NCBI GenBank assembly: GCA_029863305.1
Contig: JAOTVR010000014.1
Span: 1 to 59,912, forward strand
Direction of reading: 5' to 3'
DNA from: Gammaproteobacteria bacterium
Lineage (GTDB): Bacteria; Pseudomonadota; Gammaproteobacteria; Steroidobacterales; Woeseiaceae
DNA: 59,912 nucleotides
The translations under genes were made by a program, and so were the position numbers. The notes beneath the pieces are model-generated. The model was not told where the DNA came from. It saw only the letters and a program-made list of their open reading frames with translations, and did not search any database. Numbering within the stretch: position 1 is the stretch's first letter; each line of letters begins with the position of its first letter. Of the stretch, positions 35,078 to 43,754 are shown piece by piece.

Positions 35078-35935
35078 TTAGTTTTTGGCCTGGCTTATTA
35101 AACTTGAATCGTCGAGTACAAATGCCTCGCCATCAATCGACTTGAGCCGCATTTTACCGTTTCGCGGCTGCACACCGTCGAGACCCAGAAGACGCCTGGT
35201 GTGTTGCATCGGATCCTCGGGCGCGGAAAAATCTGTGCGCAGGTAACTGCCGCCTTGCTCGCAAATGTACTGCGCATAGACCTGGGCGCAGAGGATATCG
35301 ACATACTGCAGCACGTCGCGAAAGACGCCTTCATCGCTCAAGAACTGACTCAGTTCTTCGCGCAGCACCAGGTACGTGCCGTAAGCGTCACCAACCGGAA
35401 TCCGGATGTGGTCGACATCATCGCCATGCCAGATTTCCCGCAGGACGCCTGTGTTGGCCCTCGCATCCCAGATCCAGCGATTCATCAACGGTATTCGCTC
35501 CGGGTCAACGTTGTGCAGCATTTCGGTTGCCAGGTCCCTCACCCAGCGATGCTTCTTGTCATTCGGAAAGCGCGCACAGAATGCATCGATACGAGCGTCG
35601 ACATTGCTGTCGTCAGCAAACAGTTCCCTGATTCCGTCGTGCAAATCGGCGAAAGATTCCGTATTGAGCCAGTCACCAATTCGGCGGCGCACCGTGGCCA
35701 TGAATGTGCACAGCCCCATGAACGTTTCCAGCTCCAGCTTGTCGACCGCACCGTTGCCGAGCGCTTGTTGAAACATCGCGCTTTTCAGCTTGACTGCGTC
35801 GACATAGCGTTCAATCCCACCCAGGTCTTCAGAACCGGTAATCATGATCTGTAACGCCGTTCGAATCGCGTCGCCGGAAAGTTCGAGCACAGGACGATCA
35901 ATGTCAGGCTTTGTAAGTGCGGATAGCAGCGACAT
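35078..35935 (-). CDS. sHdr-associated conserved hypothetical protein (Hyp)
   Basis: The ATG at 35935 gives a 285-residue soluble protein. No enzyme motif is recognised. It occupies the place between hdrA and hdrC2 where a conserved hypothetical is found in sHdr clusters of other sulfur oxidisers, so it is taken as that protein. The sequence is rich in charged and aromatic residues, with the segment GLCTFMATVRRRIGDWLNTE, and three dispersed cysteines. It follows hdrA by 13 bases. The function of this family is unknown. Confidence 0.85.
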   Translation of the reverse strand: MSLLSALTKPDIDRPVLELSGDAIRTALQIMITGSEDLGGIERYVDAVKLKSAMFQQALGNGAVDKLELETFMGLCTFMATVRRRIGDWLNTESFADLHDGIRELFADDSNVDARIDAFCARFPNDKKHRWVRDLATEMLHNVDPERIPLMNRWIWDARANTGVLREIWHGDDVDHIRIPVGDAYGTYLVLREELSQFLSDEGVFRDVLQYVDILCAQVYAQYICEQGGSYLRTDFSAPEDPMQHTRRLLGLDGVQPRNGKMRLKSIDGEAFVLDDSSLISQAKN

Positions 35936-35948
35936 GGCGGCGGTCGCG

Positions 35949-36998
35949 TTATGCGCTCTTTTCGACCGGCTGATGCAGGCCCGACAAAACGGCCATTGCC
36001 GCCGCGTGGCCCTGGGCGATGGAATCGTCAATCGTCTCGGGGCCCGTTGCAGCGCCGGCAACGTAGACGCCGGCACGCGACGTCGCCCCCATCGCACCGT
36101 ATTTGTTCGCGCTGCTTACGAAACCGTGCTCCTCCAGGTCGATGCCGAATGTCGCAGCGATGTCCGGATTGTCGACGTTCGGGTCCATGCCGATGGCGTG
36201 CACGACCATGTCGAAGGGAATCGTGATCGGCCGTTTGACCAGAGTGTCTTCGCCCTTGACGATCAGTTTCTCGCCGTCGGACGTCACCTCGGCGATACGT
36301 GCCTTGATGTATTTGACCTTGAACTCTTCCTGGCTACGCCAGTAGTACTTGGTCTCGTAAAGTCCGAATGTCCGGATATCCATGTAGTAGATGTAGACGT
36401 GGCAATCCGGAAGCTCCTCACGTATTTCCATTGCCAGGTTGGACGAAACCGTGCAACAGATCTTGGAGCACCACTCCCTGCCAATCTGTCGGTCCCGCGA
36501 ACCAACACACAACAGTATGGCGACGCGTTTCGGCGCGCGGCCATCTGACGGACAACGAACGCCGTTGCCGGATGAGATCATCTGTTCAACCTGTGTCGTC
36601 GTAACGACATCCTCAAATGTGCCGAATCCCCATTCAGGCTTGTTGACCGAATCGAAATGCGTAAAGCCACTACAGAGTATCGCCGCCTCGACGTCCAGAC
36701 TGTCGCCATTGGACAACTCCGCGGTGAAGCTCCCGGGCGTGCCATCGAACTTCGCTACCCTGGCGCCAGTGATGACCTGAACGTTGCTGTCACCTTCGAC
36801 ACGCCTGACCATGCCACCGATCGCATCCCTGGCCCATTCTCCGGTCGGGACCAGCTTGGCATAACCTGACAAGATAGGCGCACCGCCGAGCTTGTCTTCT
36901 TTTTCTACAAGAATGCTGGATTGGCCCACCGTACCCAGGCTGTGTGCTGCAGCCAGGCCGGCCGGTCCGCCGCCTACGATCAGTATTGGTTTAGTCAT
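35949..36998 (-). CDS. hdrA: sHdrA, FAD-binding heterodisulfide reductase A-like subunit
   Basis: Flavoprotein core of the sHdr complex, 349 residues from the ATG at 36998. The FAD dinucleotide-binding fold is ILIVGGGPAGLAAAHSLG at the N-terminus. The cysteine motif VGSRDRQIGREWCSKICC matches the HdrA cluster-binding region. It lacks the N-terminal and ferredoxin extensions of methanogen HdrA, as known for the sulfur-oxidising type. It begins two bases after the hdrB1 stop. Confidence 0.95.
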   Translation of the reverse strand: MTKPILIVGGGPAGLAAAHSLGTVGQSSILVEKEDKLGGAPILSGYAKLVPTGEWARDAIGGMVRRVEGDSNVQVITGARVAKFDGTPGSFTAELSNGDSLDVEAAILCSGFTHFDSVNKPEWGFGTFEDVVTTTQVEQMISSGNGVRCPSDGRAPKRVAILLCVGSRDRQIGREWCSKICCTVSSNLAMEIREELPDCHVYIYYMDIRTFGLYETKYYWRSQEEFKVKYIKARIAEVTSDGEKLIVKGEDTLVKRPITIPFDMVVHAIGMDPNVDNPDIAATFGIDLEEHGFVSSANKYGAMGATSRAGVYVAGAATGPETIDDSIAQGHAAAMAVLSGLHQPVEKSA

Positions 36999-37000
36999 TG

Positions 37001-38347
37001 CTAACGCTCTATTCTCTTGAAACCCGGACCCGATGTGATCATCTTTCTCGGGTCGTACAGGGTCTCGCCCCGACCCGCTTCCACGTCCTTCAGATAAGCC
37101 TCGAACTCCGCTTTCTTCGCTTGCCAGTCGATGCCCAGCTTTTCCATCAGCGTCTCGGTCGACGATGCGTGCCAGTGCGATTGCACAATTTTGTAGGGGT
37201 GTGCACCGCAGACCAGCGCGGCGAATTGACAGTCCGCCAGTATCGGCAGGTTCACCGGTTTGCCAGCAGCCGCTCCGATCCACTGGTTCTTATCGAGCGT
37301 CGTGATACAGCCGGTATCGTGGCCGATCATCATGTCCGCCTGCGCTTCCTCGACAGCGACGCGTATCTTTCTGTCAATCGCGAACGAACGTGTGAACTCA
37401 CGCTCCGAAATAATATGCCGGAAACCGAAACCACAGCAGTCATACCAGGTTCGATAGTCAATAACCTGCGTACCCAGTGATTCCAGGATGCCGGTCGTTA
37501 CAGCCACGCGATTGCCACCGAGGATCTTGTCATCGTAGATCGCATCTTCGGGCACCATCTTGTATACGTGGCAGGCGGGATGGACCGTCGCACGGATATG
37601 ACTGCAGTCGATCTGCTGGCGGCTGGCAATCGCGTCGCGCATGACGTGCAACCACTCCGAGTAATGCACAACCTCTTCGGGTATCAACAACTTGCCGTCA
37701 ATGAGGCGGCCGAGTTTACCGAGAATCTTTTTTACGCTTTCGCGAAGTTTCGCAGACTGCATAAGGTAACCGCGCACCTCTTTATAGTTTCCAAAAGAGG
37801 TGCCGCAGTGAACCAGCGGGTAGAAGTAGCCTTCCGGCAAGCCTTGAGCTTTCGCTGAAACATAGGCCTGGTGGAAGTTTCGCAGGAATACGGCAGCGAG
37901 GCTCTCGATGTTGCCGATGCCGGAGCCATGGTAATTCCACGCGGTGCACGACGTTTGATCGGTCTCGTCCAGATACCGGATGTCCATCTCGTTCATGAGC
38001 CAGAGCAGTGATGCCGGATAGCCGGGAATGTTGCCGCACTGTCCGCAAGACTTGTGATGCCAGAGTTGTGTCGTGGGAATCTGCTTGTCCCAACCGTAAA
38101 GCGTCTTCACGGTCACAGGTTCGTGCTCGTCGCGAACACGATGTACGACGATCTCGCCGTCTTTCTCGAGTTCCCACATGACATCGCGAACATCTCCAAC
38201 GCGATCCTTGTTGGTCAGCATCGAGCGTCGATTGACAATCTGATCAACCCACACAGTTGCGACGTGAGCGTCTTCCTTGCTCAGCTTTGCATCGGTCCAC
38301 TCAGACCCATGTCCAGTAAAACGGTCCCCACCATTATCTGTCGCCAT
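37001..38347 (-). CDS. hdrB1: sHdrB1, heterodisulfide reductase B-like subunit with modified CCG motif
   Basis: The ATG at 38347 gives 448 residues, longer than HdrB2. The N-terminal half has KSCGQCGNIPGYPASL, SCTAWNYHGSG and LVHCGTSFGN. The C-terminal half has HPACHVYKM, then WYDCCGFGFRH, then GHDTGCITT: a CCG motif in which the first cysteine of the final CxxC is aspartate. Cluster ligation therefore differs from HdrB2. In the sHdr family two non-identical HdrB subunits work together. It is 10 bases after hdrC1 and 2 before hdrA. Confidence 0.93.
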   Translation of the reverse strand: MATDNGGDRFTGHGSEWTDAKLSKEDAHVATVWVDQIVNRRSMLTNKDRVGDVRDVMWELEKDGEIVVHRVRDEHEPVTVKTLYGWDKQIPTTQLWHHKSCGQCGNIPGYPASLLWLMNEMDIRYLDETDQTSCTAWNYHGSGIGNIESLAAVFLRNFHQAYVSAKAQGLPEGYFYPLVHCGTSFGNYKEVRGYLMQSAKLRESVKKILGKLGRLIDGKLLIPEEVVHYSEWLHVMRDAIASRQQIDCSHIRATVHPACHVYKMVPEDAIYDDKILGGNRVAVTTGILESLGTQVIDYRTWYDCCGFGFRHIISEREFTRSFAIDRKIRVAVEEAQADMMIGHDTGCITTLDKNQWIGAAAGKPVNLPILADCQFAALVCGAHPYKIVQSHWHASSTETLMEKLGIDWQAKKAEFEAYLKDVEAGRGETLYDPRKMITSGPGFKRIER

Positions 38348-38357
38348 TTCGTCTCTC

Positions 38358-39104
38358 CTAATCTTCGTCCTGCTCGTCGAGGAAGTCGTCGTAGTCATCG
38401 CGTTTTTCGTCCATGATGTCGCAAATCACGTCGAACAGGTTCTCGTCTATCGTTTCGAGACTGTCGAGCACGCCAGTCTCTTCCCAGATTGTGTACAACT
38501 CGACCGACGTCTTCAGATTGACTTCCCATGCGGTTTTCGTTGTATGTAATGTCGGCATTGGAATGGCCTTGCGCAATGTCTCTAATGGCGCATCGACCTT
38601 TGAAATATTCGGCCCCCAGTCAGCAAAACCATCGGGGGTGATCATGTCCGGAGACAACTGGTTACCTGTTGAAATGAGCTTCAACATGACGCGGCTGAAC
38701 GGGCGCAAAACATTCTTCGCCGATTCCATGCCGTGCTTGATCGCCGTTTCGCGCATCAGCATCACCAGTCCGCCAGGCGAGTTGCCAAACGGGCAGCGCG
38801 CCGCACAGGTGTAACATTGCGCACAGGACCAGATCTTTTCCTGCATCGCATCGTAAATGCCTTCGAGATTCTCGGTCCAGAGTAGCTGCACGATCTCGCG
38901 CGGACTGAAATCGTAGTAATGTGCAGCCGGACAGGTCGCCGTGCATATGCCGCAGTTCAGGCAGCCGTTGAGCTCATGGTCGTAGCGCAGGTCCGCCTGG
39001 ATATCCTGGAATATCTCTTCGAGTTGCTCGCGTTCGACTGGCGGTTTGTCGGAAACCGGATCGCCGATGTGTTCCTGAATGCGGGATGTTGACGAATGCG
39101 ACAT
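38358..39104 (-). CDS. hdrC1: sHdrC1, heterodisulfide reductase C-like iron-sulfur subunit
   Basis: A 248-residue electron-transfer subunit with two [4Fe-4S] motifs, CLNCGICTATCPAA near residue 48 and CAQCYTCAARCPFG near 93. The C-terminus is strongly acidic (DEKRDDYDDFLDEQDED). It lies between a DsrE-like gene (9 bases upstream) and hdrB1 (10 bases downstream) and opens the sHdr subunit genes proper. Confidence 0.94.
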   Translation of the reverse strand: MSHSSTSRIQEHIGDPVSDKPPVEREQLEEIFQDIQADLRYDHELNGCLNCGICTATCPAAHYYDFSPREIVQLLWTENLEGIYDAMQEKIWSCAQCYTCAARCPFGNSPGGLVMLMRETAIKHGMESAKNVLRPFSRVMLKLISTGNQLSPDMITPDGFADWGPNISKVDAPLETLRKAIPMPTLHTTKTAWEVNLKTSVELYTIWEETGVLDSLETIDENLFDVICDIMDEKRDDYDDFLDEQDED

Positions 39105-39113
39105 GTGCGTTAC

Positions 39114-39491
39114 CTAGTAGGTCATGACTCGACAGTCTTCTTCCATGACCTGTTCGATCAGATGCGCACCACCGACGATGCCTTCGCATTCCGGAATGAG
39201 GTCATCCACGGTCATGTCGAACAGGTCGAGATTGGGTGAACAGCAGTAGAATTTTACACCAGCCTCGTGGGCATCCTGAATAAAGCTGTAAACGGACTTC
39301 GGCGACCCTTCCTTTACGAACAGTTCCTCCGCGACGCCCTTCTTCATGAGCCGGCCCGCGGTTGCGGTGCAGATCACGTCTACGTTGTAGTCCATCGCCG
39401 CGGCAACCGTTGCCTGAAATATCGGAGCACCGAGCTCTTCGCCGTTTCGTGGATCGGTATTGGCCATCACGATTATGAGTTTGTCTGACAT
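39114..39491 (-). CDS. DsrE-family sulfur carrier protein
   Basis: The ATG at 39491 gives a 125-residue DsrE/F-like protein, a fold that carries persulfide sulfur between enzymes. It begins MSDKLIIVMANTDPRNGEEL and has cysteines C41, C83, C84, C102 and C120; KFYCCSPNLDLFDM holds a doublet at the position where carriers usually have an active cysteine, and IPECEGIVGGAHL follows. It differs from the larger DsrE3A at 45085. Location directly before hdrC1 suggests delivery of sulfur to LbpA or sHdr. Confidence 0.88.
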   Translation of the reverse strand: MSDKLIIVMANTDPRNGEELGAPIFQATVAAAMDYNVDVICTATAGRLMKKGVAEELFVKEGSPKSVYSFIQDAHEAGVKFYCCSPNLDLFDMTVDDLIPECEGIVGGAHLIEQVMEEDCRVMTY

Positions 39492-39557
39492 TGTTCTTTT
39501 CCTTCGGCGTCCGACGACCCTGCGGAGCAGGATCGTACAACAGCACATTAGCATATC

Positions 39558-40301
39558 CTAAACTACGTAATTATCCAATTCCTTCGCGGCCTCAGCCGCC
39601 GCTTTAGGTGCAGACATCAGAGCCGTGCACTGCACCAGGCCTGTCATGATCGGCACGAGTTCGTCTTCTATCTTTGTCTGCAGCGCGCGTAATCGCTCGA
39701 GCCCCGCAGCCGCATCCTCGGGCACTTCCTCGAATTCCATAACCAGGTCTTCTACCATGCCGAGCTTAATCCCGGGGTGGCCGGCAAAGCCATAGGCATT
39801 GCTACCGATCCGAAATAAGCTCGCCCGGCCGCTCGCATCGGTCGCCAGCAATGTCGCGTCCCGCGGCGGTATCGGCCAGTCGCGCATATAAATGACCTGG
39901 GTAAATTCCTTTGGCAGGAACCCGTTCAAGGCAGCATCGTCGCATCTGCTCGCGGTGACGCACTCGAACATCAGATCGGTCTGTTGCACCCCCCCTCCCG
40001 CGGCGATCGCGAGAATCTGTGCGCCGAGGCCGATGCCGATAACAGGCGTGCCTTCATCGAGCCTTGCCCGGCACAGCTCGATTTCTTCGGCCAATGTTGG
40101 CACGTCCCTGCCGCCGGCACTGCCCCAGGGTCCACCGCCGAGCAAGATCAGCGCATCCGCGGGCAAGTCCATGGCCGGCAGTTTGCCGCCGCCCGCGAAT
40201 GGGCGGAAGTACTGAAAACGAATGCGTCGACCTTCGAGGTGGTCCTCCATGAGACCGAGATACTCGCCCGACGTGTGCTGAATGACCGCCACGACATTCA
40301 T
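39558..40301 (-). CDS. Class I glutamine amidotransferase-like protein lacking the catalytic cysteine
   Basis: A 247-residue protein of the GATase1 fold. The nucleophile elbow, normally G-[IV]-C-[LF]-G-x-Q, reads G-I-G-L-G-A-Q: glycine at residue 91 (codon GGC) replaces cysteine. The histidine region is GFAGHPGIKLG with H175 kept but not the usual HPE. So glutamine hydrolysis is not expected by the known mechanism. The start MNVVAVIQHT fits the family; in-frame ATGs at 40325 and 40355 (the latter overlapping the ligase stop) are alternatives. It lies between the lipoate ligase and DsrE genes; a similar gene is known near sHdr lipoate genes. Confidence 0.85.
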   Translation of the reverse strand: MNVVAVIQHTSGEYLGLMEDHLEGRRIRFQYFRPFAGGGKLPAMDLPADALILLGGGPWGSAGGRDVPTLAEEIELCRARLDEGTPVIGIGLGAQILAIAAGGGVQQTDLMFECVTASRCDDAALNGFLPKEFTQVIYMRDWPIPPRDATLLATDASGRASLFRIGSNAYGFAGHPGIKLGMVEDLVMEFEEVPEDAAAGLERLRALQTKIEDELVPIMTGLVQCTALMSAPKAAAEAAKELDNYVV

Positions 40302-40347
40302 CGGTGTTTCGGTGCGACCAGCCATCGCAAATGCGTCAGGACTGCAT

Positions 40348-41427
40348 TTAGACATGCTTGCCCGCCGAATCGATAGCCGCGCCGATCGCCGCCTGGAAAT
40401 CCGCCGGCGCAACGCTGAGCATATCGACATCGTTGTCGGCGAAGAATTTGTCGATGACCTCGCCAATCTCGTCGATCCTGGTGCCCAACAGCCGTGCTTC
40501 GAGGTCGAACACGATGCGTGGCGGCGTAACGAAAAAATCTCCGCTGAACAGCACCCGTTGCAGGATCTGTCGTGTCGGGCCTTCCAGTTTCAGGAATGCC
40601 TCGATCGTGCCGCCGGGACCTGTGTGACTGCCGGCCAGAACCTCGGCCTGGTCGCCCGGGTTGTCGATTTCCGCGACAAACTCGTCCGTGCCGATTTCTT
40701 CATCGAAATATCTGGCCGCCAGCGATTCTTCATTGTCAGTGATATGGCCGGGTTCGGCATCGATGCCAAAGCGTTCGCTGAATCCCGTGATGAGCGCACG
40801 CTTGATCGTCTCGAGATCGGGCAGATCATCACCCAGTAACTCTTTGAGCGTAACGACTCGCTGCGCTGCGGAATCGAGCTTGCGCTTGGCCAGCTTGGCC
40901 TCGGGTACGTTCAGCGCACTCAGCATATGTTGCGGATTCATGTCGACGAGCACCGTGCCCTGATAAATCAGCACATCCCCGTCAAAGAAACCGCCGGTGC
41001 CGCTGATCTTGCGGCCATCCACTTCAATGTCATTGCGCGGACGGAATTGCGCGTCAATCCCTAACGAACTCATACCGTTCGCGGCAGCGGTGCAGATCTC
41101 ACGTGCAAGATCAGGCAATGCGGCGATACCCAGGGACTTCCGGTTGAATACGAGTTCCCAGCCAAGCTGCCCTTCGTCGAGGTATATCGCGCCGCCACCC
41201 GTGATTCGCCTGACAGTGCCGACACCGTTTTGCCGACAATACTCAAGATCGATTTCCCGACTGAGGTCCTGGTGTCTGCCGATCAGCGCAGTTGGCGGAA
41301 AACGCAGAAATCGTATGGTGTCGGGCACACGATGCGCCTGCCGTTCTTCTATCAGTGCTGCATCGAAGGCAATATTCGCGCGGCCTTCGCGGACACCGGT
41401 GTCAATGATTCGAAACGTATCAGCCAT
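40348..41427 (-). CDS. Lipoate-protein ligase of the sHdr type, LplA plus LplB-like domains
   Basis: Attaches lipoate or octanoate to LbpA. The 359-residue protein has the LplA core: RRITGGGAIYLDEGQLGWEL and the adenylate-binding NDIEVDGRKISGTGGFF with the catalytic lysine. The C-terminal part (about 265-350) resembles the accessory LplB domain, so both are on one chain as in sLpl(AB). The residues differ enough from E. coli LplA to suggest dedicated substrate specificity. It is flanked by the radical-SAM genes, consistent with a separate lipoate assembly route for LbpA. Confidence 0.9.
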   Translation of the reverse strand: MADTFRIIDTGVREGRANIAFDAALIEERQAHRVPDTIRFLRFPPTALIGRHQDLSREIDLEYCRQNGVGTVRRITGGGAIYLDEGQLGWELVFNRKSLGIAALPDLAREICTAAANGMSSLGIDAQFRPRNDIEVDGRKISGTGGFFDGDVLIYQGTVLVDMNPQHMLSALNVPEAKLAKRKLDSAAQRVVTLKELLGDDLPDLETIKRALITGFSERFGIDAEPGHITDNEESLAARYFDEEIGTDEFVAEIDNPGDQAEVLAGSHTGPGGTIEAFLKLEGPTRQILQRVLFSGDFFVTPPRIVFDLEARLLGTRIDEIGEVIDKFFADNDVDMLSVAPADFQAAIGAAIDSAGKHV

Positions 41428-41447
41428 GCTCGGAATGTACGGGCAGC

Positions 41448-42662
41448 CTATTCAACGCGGACCGGAATATCGAGTTGCCTGCGAATTTTCCTGATGTCCT
41501 TTTTTTTCGGTTGAAACGGGTAGCTGGCGATGTCGCTCGGCGGCGAATCGCCATAGGGCCGATCACACGCCGAGATATCGTCCTGAAATTTTCCCGGGCA
41601 GCCCGATGTGCGAAACGCAATTCCGGCATCGATGACATCCGCGAGTTCCGCGGCAGCCATGCCGAAATCCGTCACGCGCCCCACCTCGTCAAAACGCATC
41701 TGCTCGACGCGCACGCCGCGATAATCGATCAGATAACGTCCGAGCTGCACGCGGCGCCACTGATCCCGAGGCGTGGCGGGCAAATGATCCATCAACGAGC
41801 CCTGCTCGGGAAAGAAACAGAACATGTGACTGTGGCCACCGATGTCGACCAGTTGCTGGACCAGTTGCAGCACTTCTTGCTCGGTCTCGCCCATGCCGAC
41901 GATGATATGCGCGCCGAATTTTTGCGGCCCGAAAATATCCTTTGCATCGAGCAGGATGTCCCAGTATTTCGACCACTTGTGCGGCGACTGCACGCCCTTG
42001 CCGCGGGTGCGATCAAATACCTCTGGCGTGGCGGCATCGAGTGCAACCGTGAAGATATCGGCGCCCAGGTCCCTGGTTTTTCGCACGTCATCGCGCGTCA
42101 TGGTCGTCGGATTGGACAATATCGAAACCGGTATCGCCTGCGGATCGATTCGATCGGTCCACTGTTTGAGCACGGTGAACGTGTCTTCTTCGGAGCGCGG
42201 ATGCGTGATCATCGAAATACACATGCGATGAAACGGGCTGTTCTCCGGATCCTGCGCCACAATATCCACGATTTCCGCCATCGGCACGGCCGGCCAGTCA
42301 ACGCGAATGAAGTTGCGGTCCGCGTAGTCACGGTCAGCCTCGCGATGTCGTGCGAGACCGCAATAAGCACAGTTCGCGCGACACCCTTCGGGGTAGGTCA
42401 GCAGCAGATTCAGGCAGCGTGTGCACTCACAGCGATACATGCGGCCGCCCATGATACCGAGCGTAATCGCGGCCGCGTTCGACAACTGTACGTAGTCAGG
42501 CGACTTCATGGCCGGTGTGAGGTAGTTGTTGTTGGGCAGATAAACGCCCTTCGGCGGAATTGCATTCTCCTTTACCTGCTTGCCGTTGCGGCGATCCACT
42601 GGAGTCTTCTCCGGCAAACGAGGCTGCATCGCAGGACCCGAATTTGGTTCAATACAACTCAT
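41448..42662 (-). CDS. Radical SAM lipoyl synthase component (LipS1/LipS2 type, 404 aa)
   Basis: One of two radical-SAM proteins that together insert sulfur into octanoyl-LbpA. The ATG at 42662 is preceded by AGAGGA and gives 404 residues. The radical-SAM motif is GCRANCAYCGLA (CxxxCxxC), and a second cysteine set RCECTRCLN just upstream probably holds the auxiliary [4Fe-4S] cluster consumed as sulfur donor. The sequence is biotin-synthase-like. Whether this one is LipS1 or LipS2 is not certain from sequence alone. It starts 17 bases after the other radical-SAM gene. Confidence 0.88.
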   Translation of the reverse strand: MSCIEPNSGPAMQPRLPEKTPVDRRNGKQVKENAIPPKGVYLPNNNYLTPAMKSPDYVQLSNAAAITLGIMGGRMYRCECTRCLNLLLTYPEGCRANCAYCGLARHREADRDYADRNFIRVDWPAVPMAEIVDIVAQDPENSPFHRMCISMITHPRSEEDTFTVLKQWTDRIDPQAIPVSILSNPTTMTRDDVRKTRDLGADIFTVALDAATPEVFDRTRGKGVQSPHKWSKYWDILLDAKDIFGPQKFGAHIIVGMGETEQEVLQLVQQLVDIGGHSHMFCFFPEQGSLMDHLPATPRDQWRRVQLGRYLIDYRGVRVEQMRFDEVGRVTDFGMAAAELADVIDAGIAFRTSGCPGKFQDDISACDRPYGDSPPSDIASYPFQPKKKDIRKIRRQLDIPVRVE

Positions 42663-42679
42663 AGTCTGGTGTCCTCTGA

Positions 42680-43717
42680 TCAGGCCGCGCAAGAGCGGCC
42701 GAGCGGTGCCTTGAATTCACTGCCAAGTTTTATCGAGCAGCAGGAGTGAGCCTGTTCGAATGGCCGGCCTATTGTATGTGCGACGCTGACCGCTCCGTCG
42801 GCGGGGAACGCGATACCGTCAAGGCCAGCCATGATGGCGTACGCGTCCGTAACACGCTTGTGCATGCCCGGCGGTCGTGCGCAGCCCAGCAAAACCTGCT
42901 TGTCGGGCAGCCGTTCGCGAGCCTCGAGAAATATTCTTCCGACGTCGCTGGTACTCGGCGTCACAAACGTCCCTGGCTTCGAGTAGAACGGCATGATCAC
43001 GACAAGCACGAGCGCGGTAACCGGGTAACGACTCACAATATCAAGTGCATTGGCCTCGCCGAGAATCTGACCGTAGTGGAGGCCGATAACGATATGCGGC
43101 GTCACCTCCATCGAAGTCGAGCACAGGGCCGCCAACGTCGTTTCGAAATCGGCAACCGGGCGGTCCAGCTTGTAAACCTGCCGAATCGTTGCCTCTGCTC
43201 CAATGACATCCATCATGACGGTATCGACGCCGGCCGACTCCATGGCCTTTGCCTGCTGTTCTTGCATCAATGCGCTGTGTACTGCGATCTTCAGGTCCGG
43301 GTAGTCGCTCTTGAGCCGTTCGACGACGGGCAGATAGCGGCTGTAGTTGATCTCATTGCGTTTGTTCGAGCCGCCGGACAGGAGAAAGCCGTTCAACGCT
43401 TGCGAGTCGATCAGCTGGCGAACTTTTTGCTCGAGCATCGCAGGATTTGTCGCCGGAATCATCGGTTCGAGAATCTTCTTCTGGCAGTGGTCGCAATTCA
43501 GACCGCAGGCCGCCGCCGTGATTGAAAATGCCGGGAAGCTGTTCTTGTTGCAACCGCTAAGCTCGGAACTTTCGTACTCTTTGAACGTTGGTGTCGAGAA
43601 TCGAATCGGTCGAGGGTCCCGACCTGTTGCCGCCGCTTCGAATTGTGCAATCAGCGGCGCATCGAATTCGGCGTCTTCGAGATCTTCGATGTCCGCAATT
43701 GCGTCATGCCAATTCAC
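42680..43717 (-). CDS. Radical SAM lipoyl synthase component (LipS1/LipS2 type, 345 aa)
   Basis: The second radical-SAM protein of the lipoyl synthase pair, 345 residues. The SAM-cluster motif is ACGLNCDHCQKK (CxxxCxxC). Extra cysteines near the ends, LSGCNKNSFP upstream and AHSCCSIKLGS near the C-terminus, may bind an auxiliary cluster. LipS1 and LipS2 replace classical LipA for LbpA in archaea and sHdr bacteria. It follows the HDAC-family gene by 37 bases. Confidence 0.88.
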   Translation of the reverse strand: MNWHDAIADIEDLEDAEFDAPLIAQFEAAATGRDPRPIRFSTPTFKEYESSELSGCNKNSFPAFSITAAACGLNCDHCQKKILEPMIPATNPAMLEQKVRQLIDSQALNGFLLSGGSNKRNEINYSRYLPVVERLKSDYPDLKIAVHSALMQEQQAKAMESAGVDTVMMDVIGAEATIRQVYKLDRPVADFETTLAALCSTSMEVTPHIVIGLHYGQILGEANALDIVSRYPVTALVLVVIMPFYSKPGTFVTPSTSDVGRIFLEARERLPDKQVLLGCARPPGMHKRVTDAYAIMAGLDGIAFPADGAVSVAHTIGRPFEQAHSCCSIKLGSEFKAPLGRSCAA

Positions 43718-43754
43718 GAAAAACTCCCAGCCGTCTGGCTACGGTGAACATTAT

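Noticed and set aside
41475-42749. Long plus-strand open frame opposite the radical-SAM gene
   Set aside because: The translation has no family motif and mirrors codon bias of the real minus-strand gene; the minus strand has clear CxxxCxxC motifs.
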